A stretch of 64,000 nucleotides of DNA from Xylaria sp. FL1777 (lineage: Eukaryota > Ascomycota > Sordariomycetes > Xylariales > Xylariaceae): the NCBI GenBank assembly GCA_022578965.1, contig MU400602.1, forward strand, positions 99,664-163,663. The letters run 5' to 3'. A program made the translations under genes and the position numbers. Of the stretch, positions 36,610-49,370 are shown piece by piece. Each line of letters starts with the position of its first letter. The first letter of the stretch is position 1. The notes beneath the pieces are model-generated. The model had not been told where the DNA came from. It worked only from the letters and a program-made list of their open reading frames with translations, and did no database searches.

Positions 36610-39600
36610 ATTTTTTTTTATTAAAATATAGCTGCTTTTAGTTTATTTTAATACTTATAATTATAAAGTTTTTTTTACTATTAACGTTTTTTAAACAGGG
36701 TTAATATTATTTTTTTTTGTTTATTTAGTTTTATAAGTTTTTTTTTATTTTTTTTACTATGTTTAAAAGTAGCTTAAGTTTTAGCGCTTGCAAAAGCATT
36801 CTAGCTTTATTAAAACTAGTTTTAGCCTTTTTACGTATTTAAATATATAAATAAAAGCTTTTAAGAATGCTTAGCATTTTTTTTAAAAAGGTGCTTATAA
36901 AAAGTTTATATTTCTTTTTTTTTAAACTATTAAGCTTAGCTAAGTTTTATATTTAGTTTGTTATACTTAAAAGAAAAAATATTTGCAAGTGTATTTATAG
37001 CAAAATAATTTTCCACTTTTAGAACGTTTTTATATTGCTTGTAATAAAACTTCTTTAGTATAAGCGTTAGTTTTTTTCGCTAAAAATTCCTTTTGTGCTT
37101 TAAGGTAAAAAGTATTAAAAAAACAAAACAATTAATATTTAGCTTTTTTTTTAGCGTTTTGCTTTTGTTTTTTATATTTTTAATGCTTAATAAAGTAAAA
37201 GCTGTTTTTTTAGATCTAAAAAAAGTTATATTTAATGCTTATAAAAGTTTATAAAGCTTAATGCTTATTAAAAGCAATAAGCATAAATTTTTTAATAATT
37301 TAAAGCTAAAGTGCTTTTTAAAGCTTTTTTTTATAAAAATAATAAGCTATGTATAACTTTTTTAATTATTAATGCTTTTTTTTAAAAAGTAGTTTATTAA
37401 GTTGCAAAATATGCAGTATAAATATAAAGGCCTAAAAAATCCGCATATATAAGTATTATGCTAAAAAAAGCAAAAAAATATAAAATAGCTTAAAATAACC
37501 TTTATATTAAAATGCTTTATTGCTTAATATTTTTGCAATTTTTAAAAAACTTGTTTGTTATTTTTATTAATAGTATACTTAAAGTTTAAAATATATGCTA
37601 TTTTTAAAACAGTATTAACAAAAATAATAATTTAGTAATTATTTAAGCAATATTTTATTATAAAATATTTTATTTAAAAAGTTTTAATAATTATTATAGC
37701 TTACTTTATATTTTGTTAGTTTATAAAAAAGTTTTTTATAAACTAGCTATACTTAAGCTTAATACTTATTTTTGGAGTTTTGCTTTTTTTATTTATATAT
37801 AGCTAAAGCAATATATTTAGTAAAGCTTTTAATTTGCGCTTATTTAGCTATTTTTTAGCGTTTAGCTTTATAAAAACGTTTATAATATAAATAGCTTTAA
37901 ACTTTTATAATACTGTGTTTATTTTATAAAAGTTTTTATAGCAGCTAAAAATAATAAAACTTCTTTAGTAATTTAAATACTTTTGTTTATACTAATAGGT
38001 TTTTTTAATAGCTGTTTGTTATTTTAAAAAAAAGGTTTTTAGCTATTGCTGCTTATTATTTTTATATATTATTTTTAGAACTTTACTTAGCAAGAAATAA
38101 TAAACTGGTTTTTGTTTATTATAAAGTTTAAGCTTGTTAAAATGTTTAAAGTTATTATTCTTTTAATAATTGTTTAAAGCTTTTTTTAGTAGTAGCTTTT
38201 TTAGGGCTTTTATAAATATTAACTGCAAAATGTTTAGCTTTTATATTATAAGTTTTTATTTTTTATATAGTTTTAGCTTTATTGCTAAAACTATTAAAAA
38301 TTTTATAAATATAACGTTAAACTTATTAAAACGTAAATTATTACTATTGCAGTAATTTTTAATTATAAATAAAAACTATATTAGCATTATAAAACTTTTT
38401 ATAGCTATAAACTTAAATATTTAGCTTGTAGTTTATAAAAATTTTCTTAGAAATTCTTTTGTTAGTTTAAGCATATAAAATAGCGTTTTATTTACGTTTA
38501 CTAAGTAATTTTATGCAATAAAGTATGCTAAATAAACTTTTTTTTAAAAAGTAATTGTTTTTTTACTATATATTAAATTAAAAAAGTAAATATTTCTTTT
38601 TAGAATTATATATATTATAAACTATTAATATTTTAACGTTTTTTTATTATAATATTTTTTATATATTATAAATATTAATTTTTTTTATATTTATTAAACT
38701 AAGTTTAAAGAAAAGTTCTAGCAAGCTTTGCTATTTTTAGAAAATAAATAGCTAAAGCGGTTTTTTAGTATTACTTTTTTGCTTTTTTTTAGGTTTTTAA
38801 AAAATAAGCACTTTATAAAAGTTATTTTTTTTTTAGTAAAAAAAAACTTTAAAACAGATTTTAAAAAAACGTTAACTAGAAAAAGCAATATGTTTTTTAG
38901 CTAAATATTCTTTGCATTTAGCTTATTAATTTATAAAAAAAGCATGCAAGCTAAATACTTTTTATACTTTAAGCTATTAATAAATATTAGCTTTTTTTTA
39001 AAGCTGTTTTTAAAAAGCCTTTAGTTTTTAAAAAAAGGCTTTTTATAGCTAATTGTTAGGTTTGCATATATATACTTGTTTTTTTTTTTTTTTTTTTTTT
39101 ATTTTTTGTTTTGCTATTTATTATGCTTAAAGCTTATATTTTTTAGCATAAAGTAGCAGCTTATTAATGCTTTCAAAAAGAAATAATGCTATTTTTAGCT
39201 AATTTGTAGTATTAATAACTTTTTTAAAAATAAGAAATATAATAATTAAAAGCATATATATATAATAAAAGCAATCTTTATTAATGTTTAAGCGTATATA
39301 TATATTTGCTATGTTTTATAGTTAAGTAAAAAGTGCAAGCAGGTTAAAAAACCTAATATAAATCAAAAAAATAAAAGCAAATAGTGCTATATAAAAAGTA
39401 TAAAGTATAAATATTAAGGTTAATATTACTTGCTGTATACAGTTTAATATTTTTGATTGCTAATTTAAATTATTACTTTTTAGTAATTATAAGATTTTTT
39501 AAATATAAATACTAAAAGCATTTATATAAAATGCAAAAAGTTAAAATTTATTAAGTAAATAAAATAGTAAAGTTAAGTATAAATAAAAGGTTTAATAAAG

Positions 39601-41892
39601 CAAATATAATAAAAAAAAAGCTAAAATATGTAGCCTTAAACTAGCGCACCTTTTTTTTACAAACTTATTATACTATTTTTAATTTATCAATTAATTATTT
39701 TATTGCTAAAATAAACTATTAATTACTAAATGCCTTTATAATAATTACTTTTTATATGTTTGCATTAATATTAATTAAAAAATAAGCAAATAAAGTAATT
39801 TTAGTTAGTTAAGTAGTTACTTTTTAATTTTTCTTTAATATATTTATAACTTACTTTTTTTAAACAACTATTATAACTAATAGCAAAATAAATAACTTAA
39901 GCTTTGCTAAATGTAAAAAAAAAGCTTGTTTTTTTTTTTAATTTATTTTTTTTTGTGTAGTTTTAAAGCTTTGATTTTTCTTGCAATTTTTTACTTTAGT
40001 GCTTAAGTTTTTAGATCACTTAGTTTATGTTTTTATTATAGATTTTCTAGCTTTAAGTAATATAATTAATTTTTGCTTAATTAAGCATGCAAAAAAATAT
40101 TCTTATGTTATTAATAAAGTCTTAAATAATTAAAAAATATTGTAGCAGTTTATTAATATTTAGGAAATTAATATTGCTTAGCTAATAAATAGCTGCACTT
40201 ATAATATTTAAAAAGTTAAGTTTATTAGCAAATAATAAAAAGCATATGTTTTTTTTTTTTTTTAGATCTTGTTTTTTTACTTAGTTAATTTTTTTTTGCT
40301 ATATAACTAAATACTAAACTATATAAAAATTAAAATTCTTAATAGTAACGCTAGTAGTAAATATATTTAATAAAGACTTAATTATGATTTTTTTTTTAAG
40401 TGTTATGCAAATTAACATATTTAAAATAGCTTTACTTAAGTAAAAAAGCAGTAGCATTTAAAAGTTTGCTTACTATATATAAAAGCAACTAAAAAAAGTT
40501 TTTAAAGCAAATATATATACTAGATCTTTTATAATTTTTGTTAGTTTATAGCTATATTTATATAGTTATTTAAAATTTAAAATGCTATACTTTGTAAGTA
40601 TTGCGAATAAATGCTAATAATAGTTAAAAGCAAAAAGTATATAAAACTTTACCTTTTTTTTTTTTGTTGCACTATTTTAAAATAAAAGTTTAATGTGTGT
40701 ACTAATTGCACGTTTATTATTTAATTATATAACTGTTTATTTTATAAGTCTTAAGGTAACATAGCTAAATATTTTAAAGCTAACATAATAATTATAGCAA
40801 TTAAAGAGGATTTTACGCTTAAAAACTTTAAAAAATAAATAACTTTGTTTAAAAATTCTTTTATTTGTTTAACTAAAAAAAAAACTAAATTAAAACGCAA
40901 ATTAAATTGTTTTTTTTAAGCTAATTTTATTACTTAGCTTGTTATATGTTATATTAATAAGCAATAATTTAGTATTGCTTAAAAGATTAGTATAACGCTT
41001 TAATGTTTTAAAAAATAATTAAAAAAATAAATCAAATAAATTACATAAAATAAAATGGAATAAAAAAATTAAACAATTTGCCTATATAGCAATGCTTTTT
41101 TTAATACAATTTGTAATTATTTTTTTTTATTGCATAGTTTGCAAACTTTTTTCTAAGCGTAAAAAAAAAAAAAAAAATAATTATTATATAAAGAGTTAAG
41201 TTTTAACATTTATAAAAGCAAATATATAAAACTTTTATAACGAAAAGCTTAAAATATATAAAATAAAAATCATTAATATTAGATTATTAAATCTTTTTTT
41301 TGTTTTTTTTTTAGTTTTTATTTTTTTAGCTTTATATAAATGAACACTTCTGCTTAGTTTTCTGTAGCAGGATTTTGATTTAGTTAAGCTTACTTTAAAC
41401 TTTGCTTAAGTATTTGTTGTTTTATTAAGTGTTTATTATTGCTTAATAGCAGCTTTAAATTATTGCTAGTAATTTAAGCACGTAAAATATAAACTAGTAA
41501 CTTTACGAAATGTAGTAATAGTATTTTTTGCTTTTTAATAGTTCTAAAATTTCCGTTAAGTATTAAATAGTTTAAACTAAAAGCAAAAAGCGCTGTTTAG
41601 TTTTAAATAAAAATAACTAAGCGATTAAAAGTAAAAAAACTTATATGTAAGCATTAGTGCAGCAGAATAAACTTAAGTAATTAAAACTAATAAGTAGTTT
41701 TTACTTTTGTTTTTTTTGTTTTTATGCATTTTTAAAAAAAAGCAATAATAATTTATATTAAAACTAAGCTACTAAGCTATTTAAAAAACGTTAAAATAAA
41801 ATAAAGACTTATATTTTTAGTATAATAATAAAAAAAGTGCTAATAAATAAGTTATTATAAAACTAACAAATATAAAACTAATAAAAAAAAAG

Positions 41893-42258
41893 CTATAAAA
41901 AATACGCTTAGTTTTAAGCGAAATAAAATAATTTTATATATTATAACTTAATTATATAAACTTATGCAATTAGTAAAAATAAAAAACAAAACAATTAGTA
42001 AAAAAACAAGAAATAAAAAAAAGAAAATTTATTGCTTTAGCTTTTATTAGTTATTACTTTTTAAAGCGTTTTATAATATAGTAGCTAAAAAAAATAAAGT
42101 AAGCTATTATATTTTTTAACGTTTAAAATGTTTAAAGCGCTAAAAGCTATACTATAGCTTTTTAAACTTGAAAAGCTTATATAACTTGTTACATTTTTTT
42201 CGCTTTTTGCAGCTTAACTGCTATAGCTTTAATTATTAAAAGCTTTATTATTTTAGTT
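41893..42258 (+). pseudogene. Possible minus-sense coding remnant of family A
   Basis: In this inverted copy the plus strand becomes A-rich from about 41,890. A frame of about 120 codons has only around half a dozen TAA/TAG stops and encodes a Lys-rich start followed by aromatic-rich sequence. The equivalents are near 3,270-3,640 (+) and about 53,240-52,870 (-) in the complete copy. If real, it is a gene running against the main family A frame. No family is recognised. Confidence 0.25.
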
Positions 42259-43375
42259 AGCTTTTTAGTAAATAGCTGTTGCACTAGTAGTTTATATATT
42301 AAAATTAGGATTTTTTAGCTTTTAGTACTTTTAGTTATTTTATATAAATTGTTTTAACCTTTTAGCAAAAAATAACCTTTTTAATTTTTTTTCTAATAAT
42401 TCTGCTAGTTAATATTATTTATAATTAACTTTTTTTTTAATTTAGTAAGAGCTAATTTATTAGTATAGCAGTTTTTTATTGTTAAACTTGTTTATTAAAA
42501 GTATAATATTATAAAAAAAAACAAGCAAGCTTTTTTTAAATAGTTGCTTAATTTTATAGGTGTTTTTTTAAAATCTAGTTTTTATAGCTAATTTTTTTTT
42601 TTTAGTTATAATTGCTTTAACTTTTATAACATTTTAGTTATAGTGTTTTAGCTGCTTAACTTTAGCTTTAATAAAATCTTTATAAAAAGCAACATTTTGC
42701 TATTTAATTATTTTCTACGTTAGTATTACATTTTTTACTAGTAAAATTAACATTTTTGCATATATTAGTTTATATAAGCTGCAGCTATAATAGCGTATAA
42801 AAGTGCAATCTGTTTATATTACTAAGTTTAAATACTTTAGCTAATTTTTTTTAGTTTTATTTATTATTTATATAAAGCTTTTCTTTATTAGTTTATAGCT
42901 TTTTTTAATAAAGCTTTAGGCTTAAAAATAATAAGCAGGGCTATAGTTTATTTTATATTTTAAAGTGTTTACTGCGTTTTTTATTTCTTTTTTAAACTTA
43001 GAGCTATTATTATACTTAATTTTAATAAAAACTTCGTATTAAAACATAATTTTTTCTTTAATAAACTTAAGTATTACTAGAAAATTTATGTGTTTTAAAG
43101 GTTTAGCTTTTAAGTAAGTTGTTATTTTACTTTTTGCTTTTATAATAGCTTTAAATCTATTGCTTAATAGCATAGTTTGCACATTTATAACTTATAAAAC
43201 TAAAAAGTTCAGAAAATAGTTAAAACAGTGTTTTTTAGTTCTTTTGCTATTTATAGATTTTTAGCAATTAAAGCAACTAATAATTGCAACATAAACGTTT
43301 TAATAAAAGCTTTTTTAGTAGTATTTTTAAGTTATTTATTAAGTTATAAATATTTAGTCTTTATGTATTATTCTT

Positions 43376-43859
43376 TAAAAAAAAATAAAAAACTATAGAT
43401 TTTTTTTTAGCATTAATAACTTTACTAAGTAAAAACTATATCTTTTAAATAACTATAAACAGTAGCAAAATTAAAGTTAATAAAAGCTAAAGTTTTATAA
43501 ACAGTAGTAAAATCTTTAAACTTTATAACGTTTATAAATATACTTTTTTTTTATATATAATTAATAAGTTTAATAACTTTACTTCTATATTTTTTTAGAA
43601 CTAATAAATTATATTGCATTAATTTGTTAAATACATAAATCTTTTTTTTATATTGCTTTTGTTTTTTCTTAAACATATTTATATCTTTTTTAGCGTACTT
43701 ATTTAACTTAAACTTATTTAGTTTTAGCTATAAAATTAGCTTAATAATATTTTGCTAAGCTTAATAATATAACATTAAATATTTCTAAAATTAATTTCGG
43801 CATATAAAATAAAAAGAGTAATGTTTTAAAGCTATTTAATTATAATAACCTTTTTGTAT
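43376..43859. other. Unassigned spacer before the complete family A copy
   Basis: About 480 bp match neither element. The last four bases (GTAT, 43,856-43,859) are the left target-site duplication of the complete copy. Confidence 0.55.
43856..43859. other. Left target-site duplication GTAT
   Basis: GTAT immediately precedes the left LTR of the complete element and is repeated immediately after the right LTR. The fifth bases outward do not match, so the duplication is 4 bp. Confidence 0.75.
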
Positions 43860-44163
43860 TAAAGTAGAGTAAAGTGGCTAAATGAGCTAATTAGCTAGTT
43901 AAAGTAAGTCTGGGCTAAGTTATATAGTAGAAATAAAAATATAGGTATTGCGCTAAATTTTAAAGTATAAACTTAACAATAATATATAACAAAATGAAAA
44001 TTAGCTATAGTTGCTTTATTTGTATTATTAAATAGCTTTTTAATTAATTGTTTAATTTCTTAATTTATATATGGCTTAATTGCTTAAATACATAAGTTAT
44101 AATTTATTTCTTTATAATTAAAGTAATATAATAAATCTTGCGCAATTATATTGCTTTATTTTA
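43860..44163 (+). repeat. 304-bp 5' LTR of the complete family A element
   Basis: It starts TAAAGTAGAGTAAAGTGGC and ends CTTTATTTTA. The terminal TG and CA, intact at 61,348-61,618, are both mutated to TA, as RIP would do. The ends form a short imperfect inverted repeat, TGAAGTAAAG and CTTTATTTCA in the less mutated copy. Confidence 0.9.
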
Positions 44164-45002
44164 TTAATGTTTTTAGTAAGGCCAATTTTTTACTTACTAT
44201 AAATAATATTATAAAACTAATAAATAAGCAATTTATTATTGCTAACTTATATGTTTAATTTATTTATTTATTAATTGCTATAATTTTTATAAACAAAACA
44301 TAATATATTATATTTAGCTGCTTTAGCTAGCAATAAGCAAAGTTTGCTTAATGTAAGCAGTTTAGTTATAATTAATAATAAACGTTTAAGCTAGCAGCTT
44401 TTAATTGTTAAAGCTTAAAACAAACGTATAAAAATGTTAAACTATTTTTTTTAGTTTAGTTTGCAAAGCGCTTTTATTTTTTCTAGCAAAACAATAATTA
44501 AGTGTTAAAATGCTAGCATAATCTTTAAGATAGTATAGCTAAAAAACTATTTGTTAGAAACCTTTAAAAAGCTAAAAAAAAGGAATTTTTGCTAAAAAGC
44601 TAGCGCTTTATAAAAAGAAAAGCATAATTGCTTTTATATAAGCAAAAAAAAACAAAAAACAGGCCTAAAAAAAATAAAAATTGCTAAAACTTTTAAAAGT
44701 TATAATGCAAGCAAGTTTAATACTTATTTATACTAAATAAGTTTAAGTTTATATGTTAATATATAAAGCTATTAATAATTAAAAATATACTTTGTTTTTT
44801 AAACTAATATAGTTTTTTATTAAGAAATAAAAAGCAAAGTTTTTTAAGTATAAGCTAGCTATTGCTTAAAAACTTTACGCAAAACGTAGTTATTGCTTTT
44901 TTATAGCACTTATTATTAAATAAAAAAGCTTTAAAAAAAAAAAAAACATGCTATTTTTATAAGTAAAAAGCTATAAAAAAATAAAGCTTGCTTAATAAAA
45001 CT

Positions 45003-46036
45003 TACATAAAGCAAAGCAAACTAAACTAAAAAACAAAAAAACTAAACATTATAAAGTATACAAAAAAATAAAAGCGCACAAAAAACAAAAACATAAAAGC
45101 ATTTAAAAAAAAACTTAAAAAGCTATAAAAGATAAGCTAGCAGTTCTTATAAACGTAAACAAAAAAAATTATTAAGTTCTTTAAAAAAAAAGTTTAAAAA
45201 AACAGCATAAAAAAACTTAAATACTTAAAATACTTAAAAACCTTTAGTACTTTATACTTTCTTTTTTTTTAAACTTATATTTTTATTTAGCTTACTTTTA
45301 TTATTTTTTATAGCTTACCTTTATTATTTTTTATAGTTTACTTTTTTGTTATTTTTATATAAACTTTATTTTGATTTATTATATAGCTTAAAAGTTTAAA
45401 AATTATAGCTTAATTAAGTAATCTAGCTATAAAAAATTATTAGATTTTCTTATTTTAATATATAAAAAACATTAAAACTACTTATAAACAAAAAAAATAA
45501 AAATGATTAGTTTATTGTTTTTAAAAGGTATTAAAGCAACTTTATTTAGCTTAAGCTATTTTAATAATAAGCATAATGCTAAAATTAAGCTATTATTTAT
45601 GCTTTTTAACTTAAAGTTAAACTAGCATTTGCTGTTTAATAGGTTAAAAGTAAGCAAATAGCTAAACAATTTAAATGCTTTTTTTTATGCAAAGCGTTTT
45701 AAAAACATTAATAAAATCAAACAAGTTTTTGTTTATTGTAATATTTCTTAAACAAAAAAAATAATAAAAATAATATTAAAAAATTGTCCATTATAAACTA
45801 AAGCTTATAAATTGCTTAAGCAAAAGTTTAAGCTTTAAAACTTTAAGCAAAATAAGTTTATTATTGCTATATTGCAAAATTTTAAAGCTTGCTTAAAAGC
45901 TATATACTTTATTAATTTTAAAACTTACTTTTTTTAGCATTAAATATATGCTAAAAATATTAAAGCTTAAAAAAATTACTACTTTAATTTTTAATTTACT
46001 TAAAGTTTGCTTAAAAAGCTAAATTAAAATACTATT
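45003..46036 (+). other. 1.03-kb internal segment absent from copy 28,947-34,213
   Basis: It is present here and in copy 1 (about 10,500-11,540, reverse complement). Its first 250 bases are Lys-codon-like and A-rich; the rest is mixed. TTAATAAAA occurs at both of its edges, suggesting that copy 3 lost it by deletion between short direct repeats. No terminal inverted repeats or target duplication typical of an inserted MITE are evident. Confidence 0.7.
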
Positions 46037-46671
46037 AATAAAATAATAAAGTTTTTTAAAAAGTTATATAATAACTTAAACAAAATGTTTTATAAAAACT
46101 TTTATAAAACATTAAACAACTAAATTAATAAAAAGTTTAAGCTAAATCTTTACTTTAAAAAAACAAAAAAAATACGCAAAGCATAAAAAAAAGTTAATTA
46201 TTTATATAATTATAATTTTAACAAGCTTTTATATATTGCTATTAATGCTGCTAAGCTAACTATTAATATAATTATACTAACTATTAAAACAGTTATTATT
46301 AAAAAACAACAAGTAAAATTAGCTTAACACTTTGCTTATAACTAAAATATAAATAATATTACTAAGCAAATATAGCAGTTAAAATTAAAACAAAAAAATG
46401 TAGCAATTATAAAAAAAAAACTAAAAAAATGCTAAAAAAACTGCAAAATTAGTATGTTTAGCTAGTTAATTAAAAATTATAAGCATTATAATATTATAAA
46501 ATTAACATAAACTTATTAAAAAAGCAAATGTTTAGCATTAATGCTATAACTTTTAAATATTTATAAAGAAATAAATACAACTTTAAAAAATAAAAACAAA
46601 GCAAACAATTATTTAATTTTTTATAATAAGTAAAATTAAATAATCTTTATTTAGCAAAAAAAACTATTTAT

Positions 46672-49370
46672 TAAAAATGTAGCATAAATAATTATTACGT
46701 TTATAAGTATAGCTTTACTTACAAATTAAAAAAAGAAAACATTATATATTAAAACTTTAAATAGTGCTTAAAAAAGCTAGAATTTTTTATAAGCTTTAAA
46801 TGTATAAAGGTTTTTTTTAAAGTTATAAAAATTAACAAAAATAAAAAAAGAATTTTTAATGCTGCAATAAAGTAAATATATAACTTTGTTTTAAGTAATA
46901 ATAAACTGCTTAAGCAAAAAGCTTATTATTAACTGCAAAAAAAAAACCTTATTTTAAATAATAAAGATCTAAATGCTAAAATAAAAAGCAAACAAAAAAG
47001 TTAAAAAAAAAAAAAACTTTACTAGCTAAATAATAAGCAGCTAAACTAATTTTTAAATAAAAAAACTAATAATTAAACTAGTATACCTTATAAAATAAAA
47101 CTAATAAAAGCTTACAATATTAAAAAAAACAACTTAATAAATAGCAAGCTAAATAATAGCTTTATTATAACTAATTAAAACTTTATATAAAGCACTTTTT
47201 ATAACGTAAATAGTACTAAAGTTTTGCAAAGCTATATATTAAGCAAAAAAATTAACGTAAATGTGTTTTAAGCTAATTATTATAAGCTTTTAACTAAAAA
47301 AACTGCTTTTTATTAAACAAAAAGTAAAAAAAAACCTAAAAAACAAAAAAAAAGCCTTTTATAAATTAAACAATTAAAAAAATTTATTTAAATAATAACA
47401 AGTTTTTTACTTAGTTTAATACTAAAAATATATAAATAAACAACAATTTTTACAAGCAAAATATTTTATTAAAACTAAAGAGTTTTAATTATTAAAAGCT
47501 TTAAGAAATCTAAAAAGTAAAACCTATAAAAAAAAGCTTAAAATTTAAAAAAATATAAGCTAAAAAGTCTAAAGACTTTTTAAACAAAAAAACAAATATT
47601 ATTTTTAAGAACTTTATATTAAAAGTTTTAAAATACTTTAGTATTTTTATTTAAATAATTGCTTAAACAAAAGCTAAATTATATTTTAAAGCAGCAAAAG
47701 TACTTAAGCTAATACTAAAAATAATATTACTACTTTTAAATAACCTTAATAAAAGTTTAAGTTAGCAAATTAAATTAAATATGCTATAACTTATTTTAAA
47801 GAAAAAAAGCAATAAATTAAAATATAAAGCTTAACTAAAAACTTTATTGCAAAAGATTTTAACTTAAATAAACATAAAAAATGCTTTTTTTTATAAAAGC
47901 GTAAACTTTTTAAAAAATAACATAAAATCTTAATAGCTAGCAGTTAAAAAAGCATAAAAAAGTTTTTAATTAATATTATAATTAGCTAGTTAGCTTAATA
48001 AGCATAAATTACTAAATAATACTTGCAAAACTAGCTTTTTATTAAACTATTTAGTAGCATAAATAAATAAAAAAATAAAATATAATAGTTTTATTATGTA
48101 TATTTATATGCTTTAACTTAGCTTTATAGCTGCTTTTTTAAATAAGCAACGCTATAAAATAATAAAAGTTCTTTGTAATTAAAACTAATAAAATAATTAA
48201 GTAATATTATTTTTTGCTTATATTGCTTTAAATTTTTAAACGTTAAAAAATAAGCTAAAGTTTAATAAAATGCTTTTTAAAATTTTAAACTAATGTAATA
48301 CTATATATTTATTATTTAAAAATAACCTAAAAAAACAAAAGTTACTAATTATTATATTTATGCTGCTTTTAAAAAAAGTAGTATTTTTAACTAAACTTTA
48401 GCTTTATGTTAATTTTATGCTAGTAGTGCTAAAAAAAAAAAAAAGCTTAAAAAGCTAACGTAGCTAGCATTAATAGTTTTAAAAAGTGCTAACTAAACTT
48501 TTAACCTTTTTAAAATAAAGATTTATAAAAAATATAACAATTATACTAGTAATAATAGCTTAGATTTATTTAAAAAAACATTAAAATATAAATTTTATAA
48601 TAAAGAAAACTTAAGCTTAATAAATTATTTTAATTAAAAATACTTAAGCTTTTTAAATTTATGTTTTATATTAGCTTTATTACTAAAATTACAAAGTATT
48701 TTAGCTATATTTTTAAACGTTATAAAGCTAAAAAAATATATATAGCTTTATTTAAAGCTTACTATAAAAATAAAAAACAAAATTTATAAAAAAAATATTA
48801 TTAAAATTATTAATTTTAAAGCATAGTTTAGCATTATTATAAACTTATTTGTTAATAAAAATAACTTTATTACTAAAAATACAAATATAACTTAAAAAAA
48901 ATTTAATTAAACTAGCAATTTAATTAAATATATAAAATGCTTAAAAACTACTATTTAAATAAATAAAAAGTTGCTGCTTTTTTTGCTATATATAATTAGC
49001 AAAAAATAAGCTATTTACTTTTTATTGCTAAAAATAAACTTTATTATAAAATGTTAAATAAGTTTATATTTTTAAAGCTTTTATATAATAGCTAATATAA
49101 TACTTAAAACAAGCTAGATTATTATATTAATAATAAACTATATTAAAAAACTAAGTTTAAAAGCTTAAAAACGTTAGCAATTAAAAAATTAATATATATT
49201 TGCTAAACTACTAGCTTAGCAAATAAGCTATAAAAAGCACAAAAATATTAGACTTTAAATAAAAAGTTTAATAATTAGCAAAAAAAAGCAAAAGAAAAAT
49301 TAAAAAAACACAGTTTAAAAAAGTATGCAAATATAAACTTTTAAAAAAATTAAAACCTATATAATAATAT
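46672..49370 (+). pseudogene. RIP-destroyed long coding remnant of family A (complete copy)
   Basis: This is the counterpart of 30,702-33,390 in the same frame. Codon-by-codon comparison of the first 70 positions shows the same residues or changes explained by transitions (for example Cys to Tyr, Ala to Thr, Gln to stop, Gly to Glu). The protein is unrecognised. Confidence 0.42.

Larger units (their letters stand above)
36306..43375 (-). mobile_element. Family A element, 3' portion only, inverted
   Basis: This is the reverse complement of about 51,800-58,833 of the complete copy and collinear, in the same orientation, with 1 to about 4,770 of copy 1 (38,612 here equals position 1). It begins with the 304-bp LTR and ends near 43,375, about 480 bp before the complete copy. 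The first 2.3 kb represent the part of copy 1 that lies outside the window. Differences from the other copies are mostly transitions. Confidence 0.87.

Noticed and set aside
38170..38355. 61-codon open frame on plus
   Set aside because: It begins at TTG, is made mostly of Phe, Ile and Leu from T-rich DNA, and lies on the antisense strand of a family A copy.
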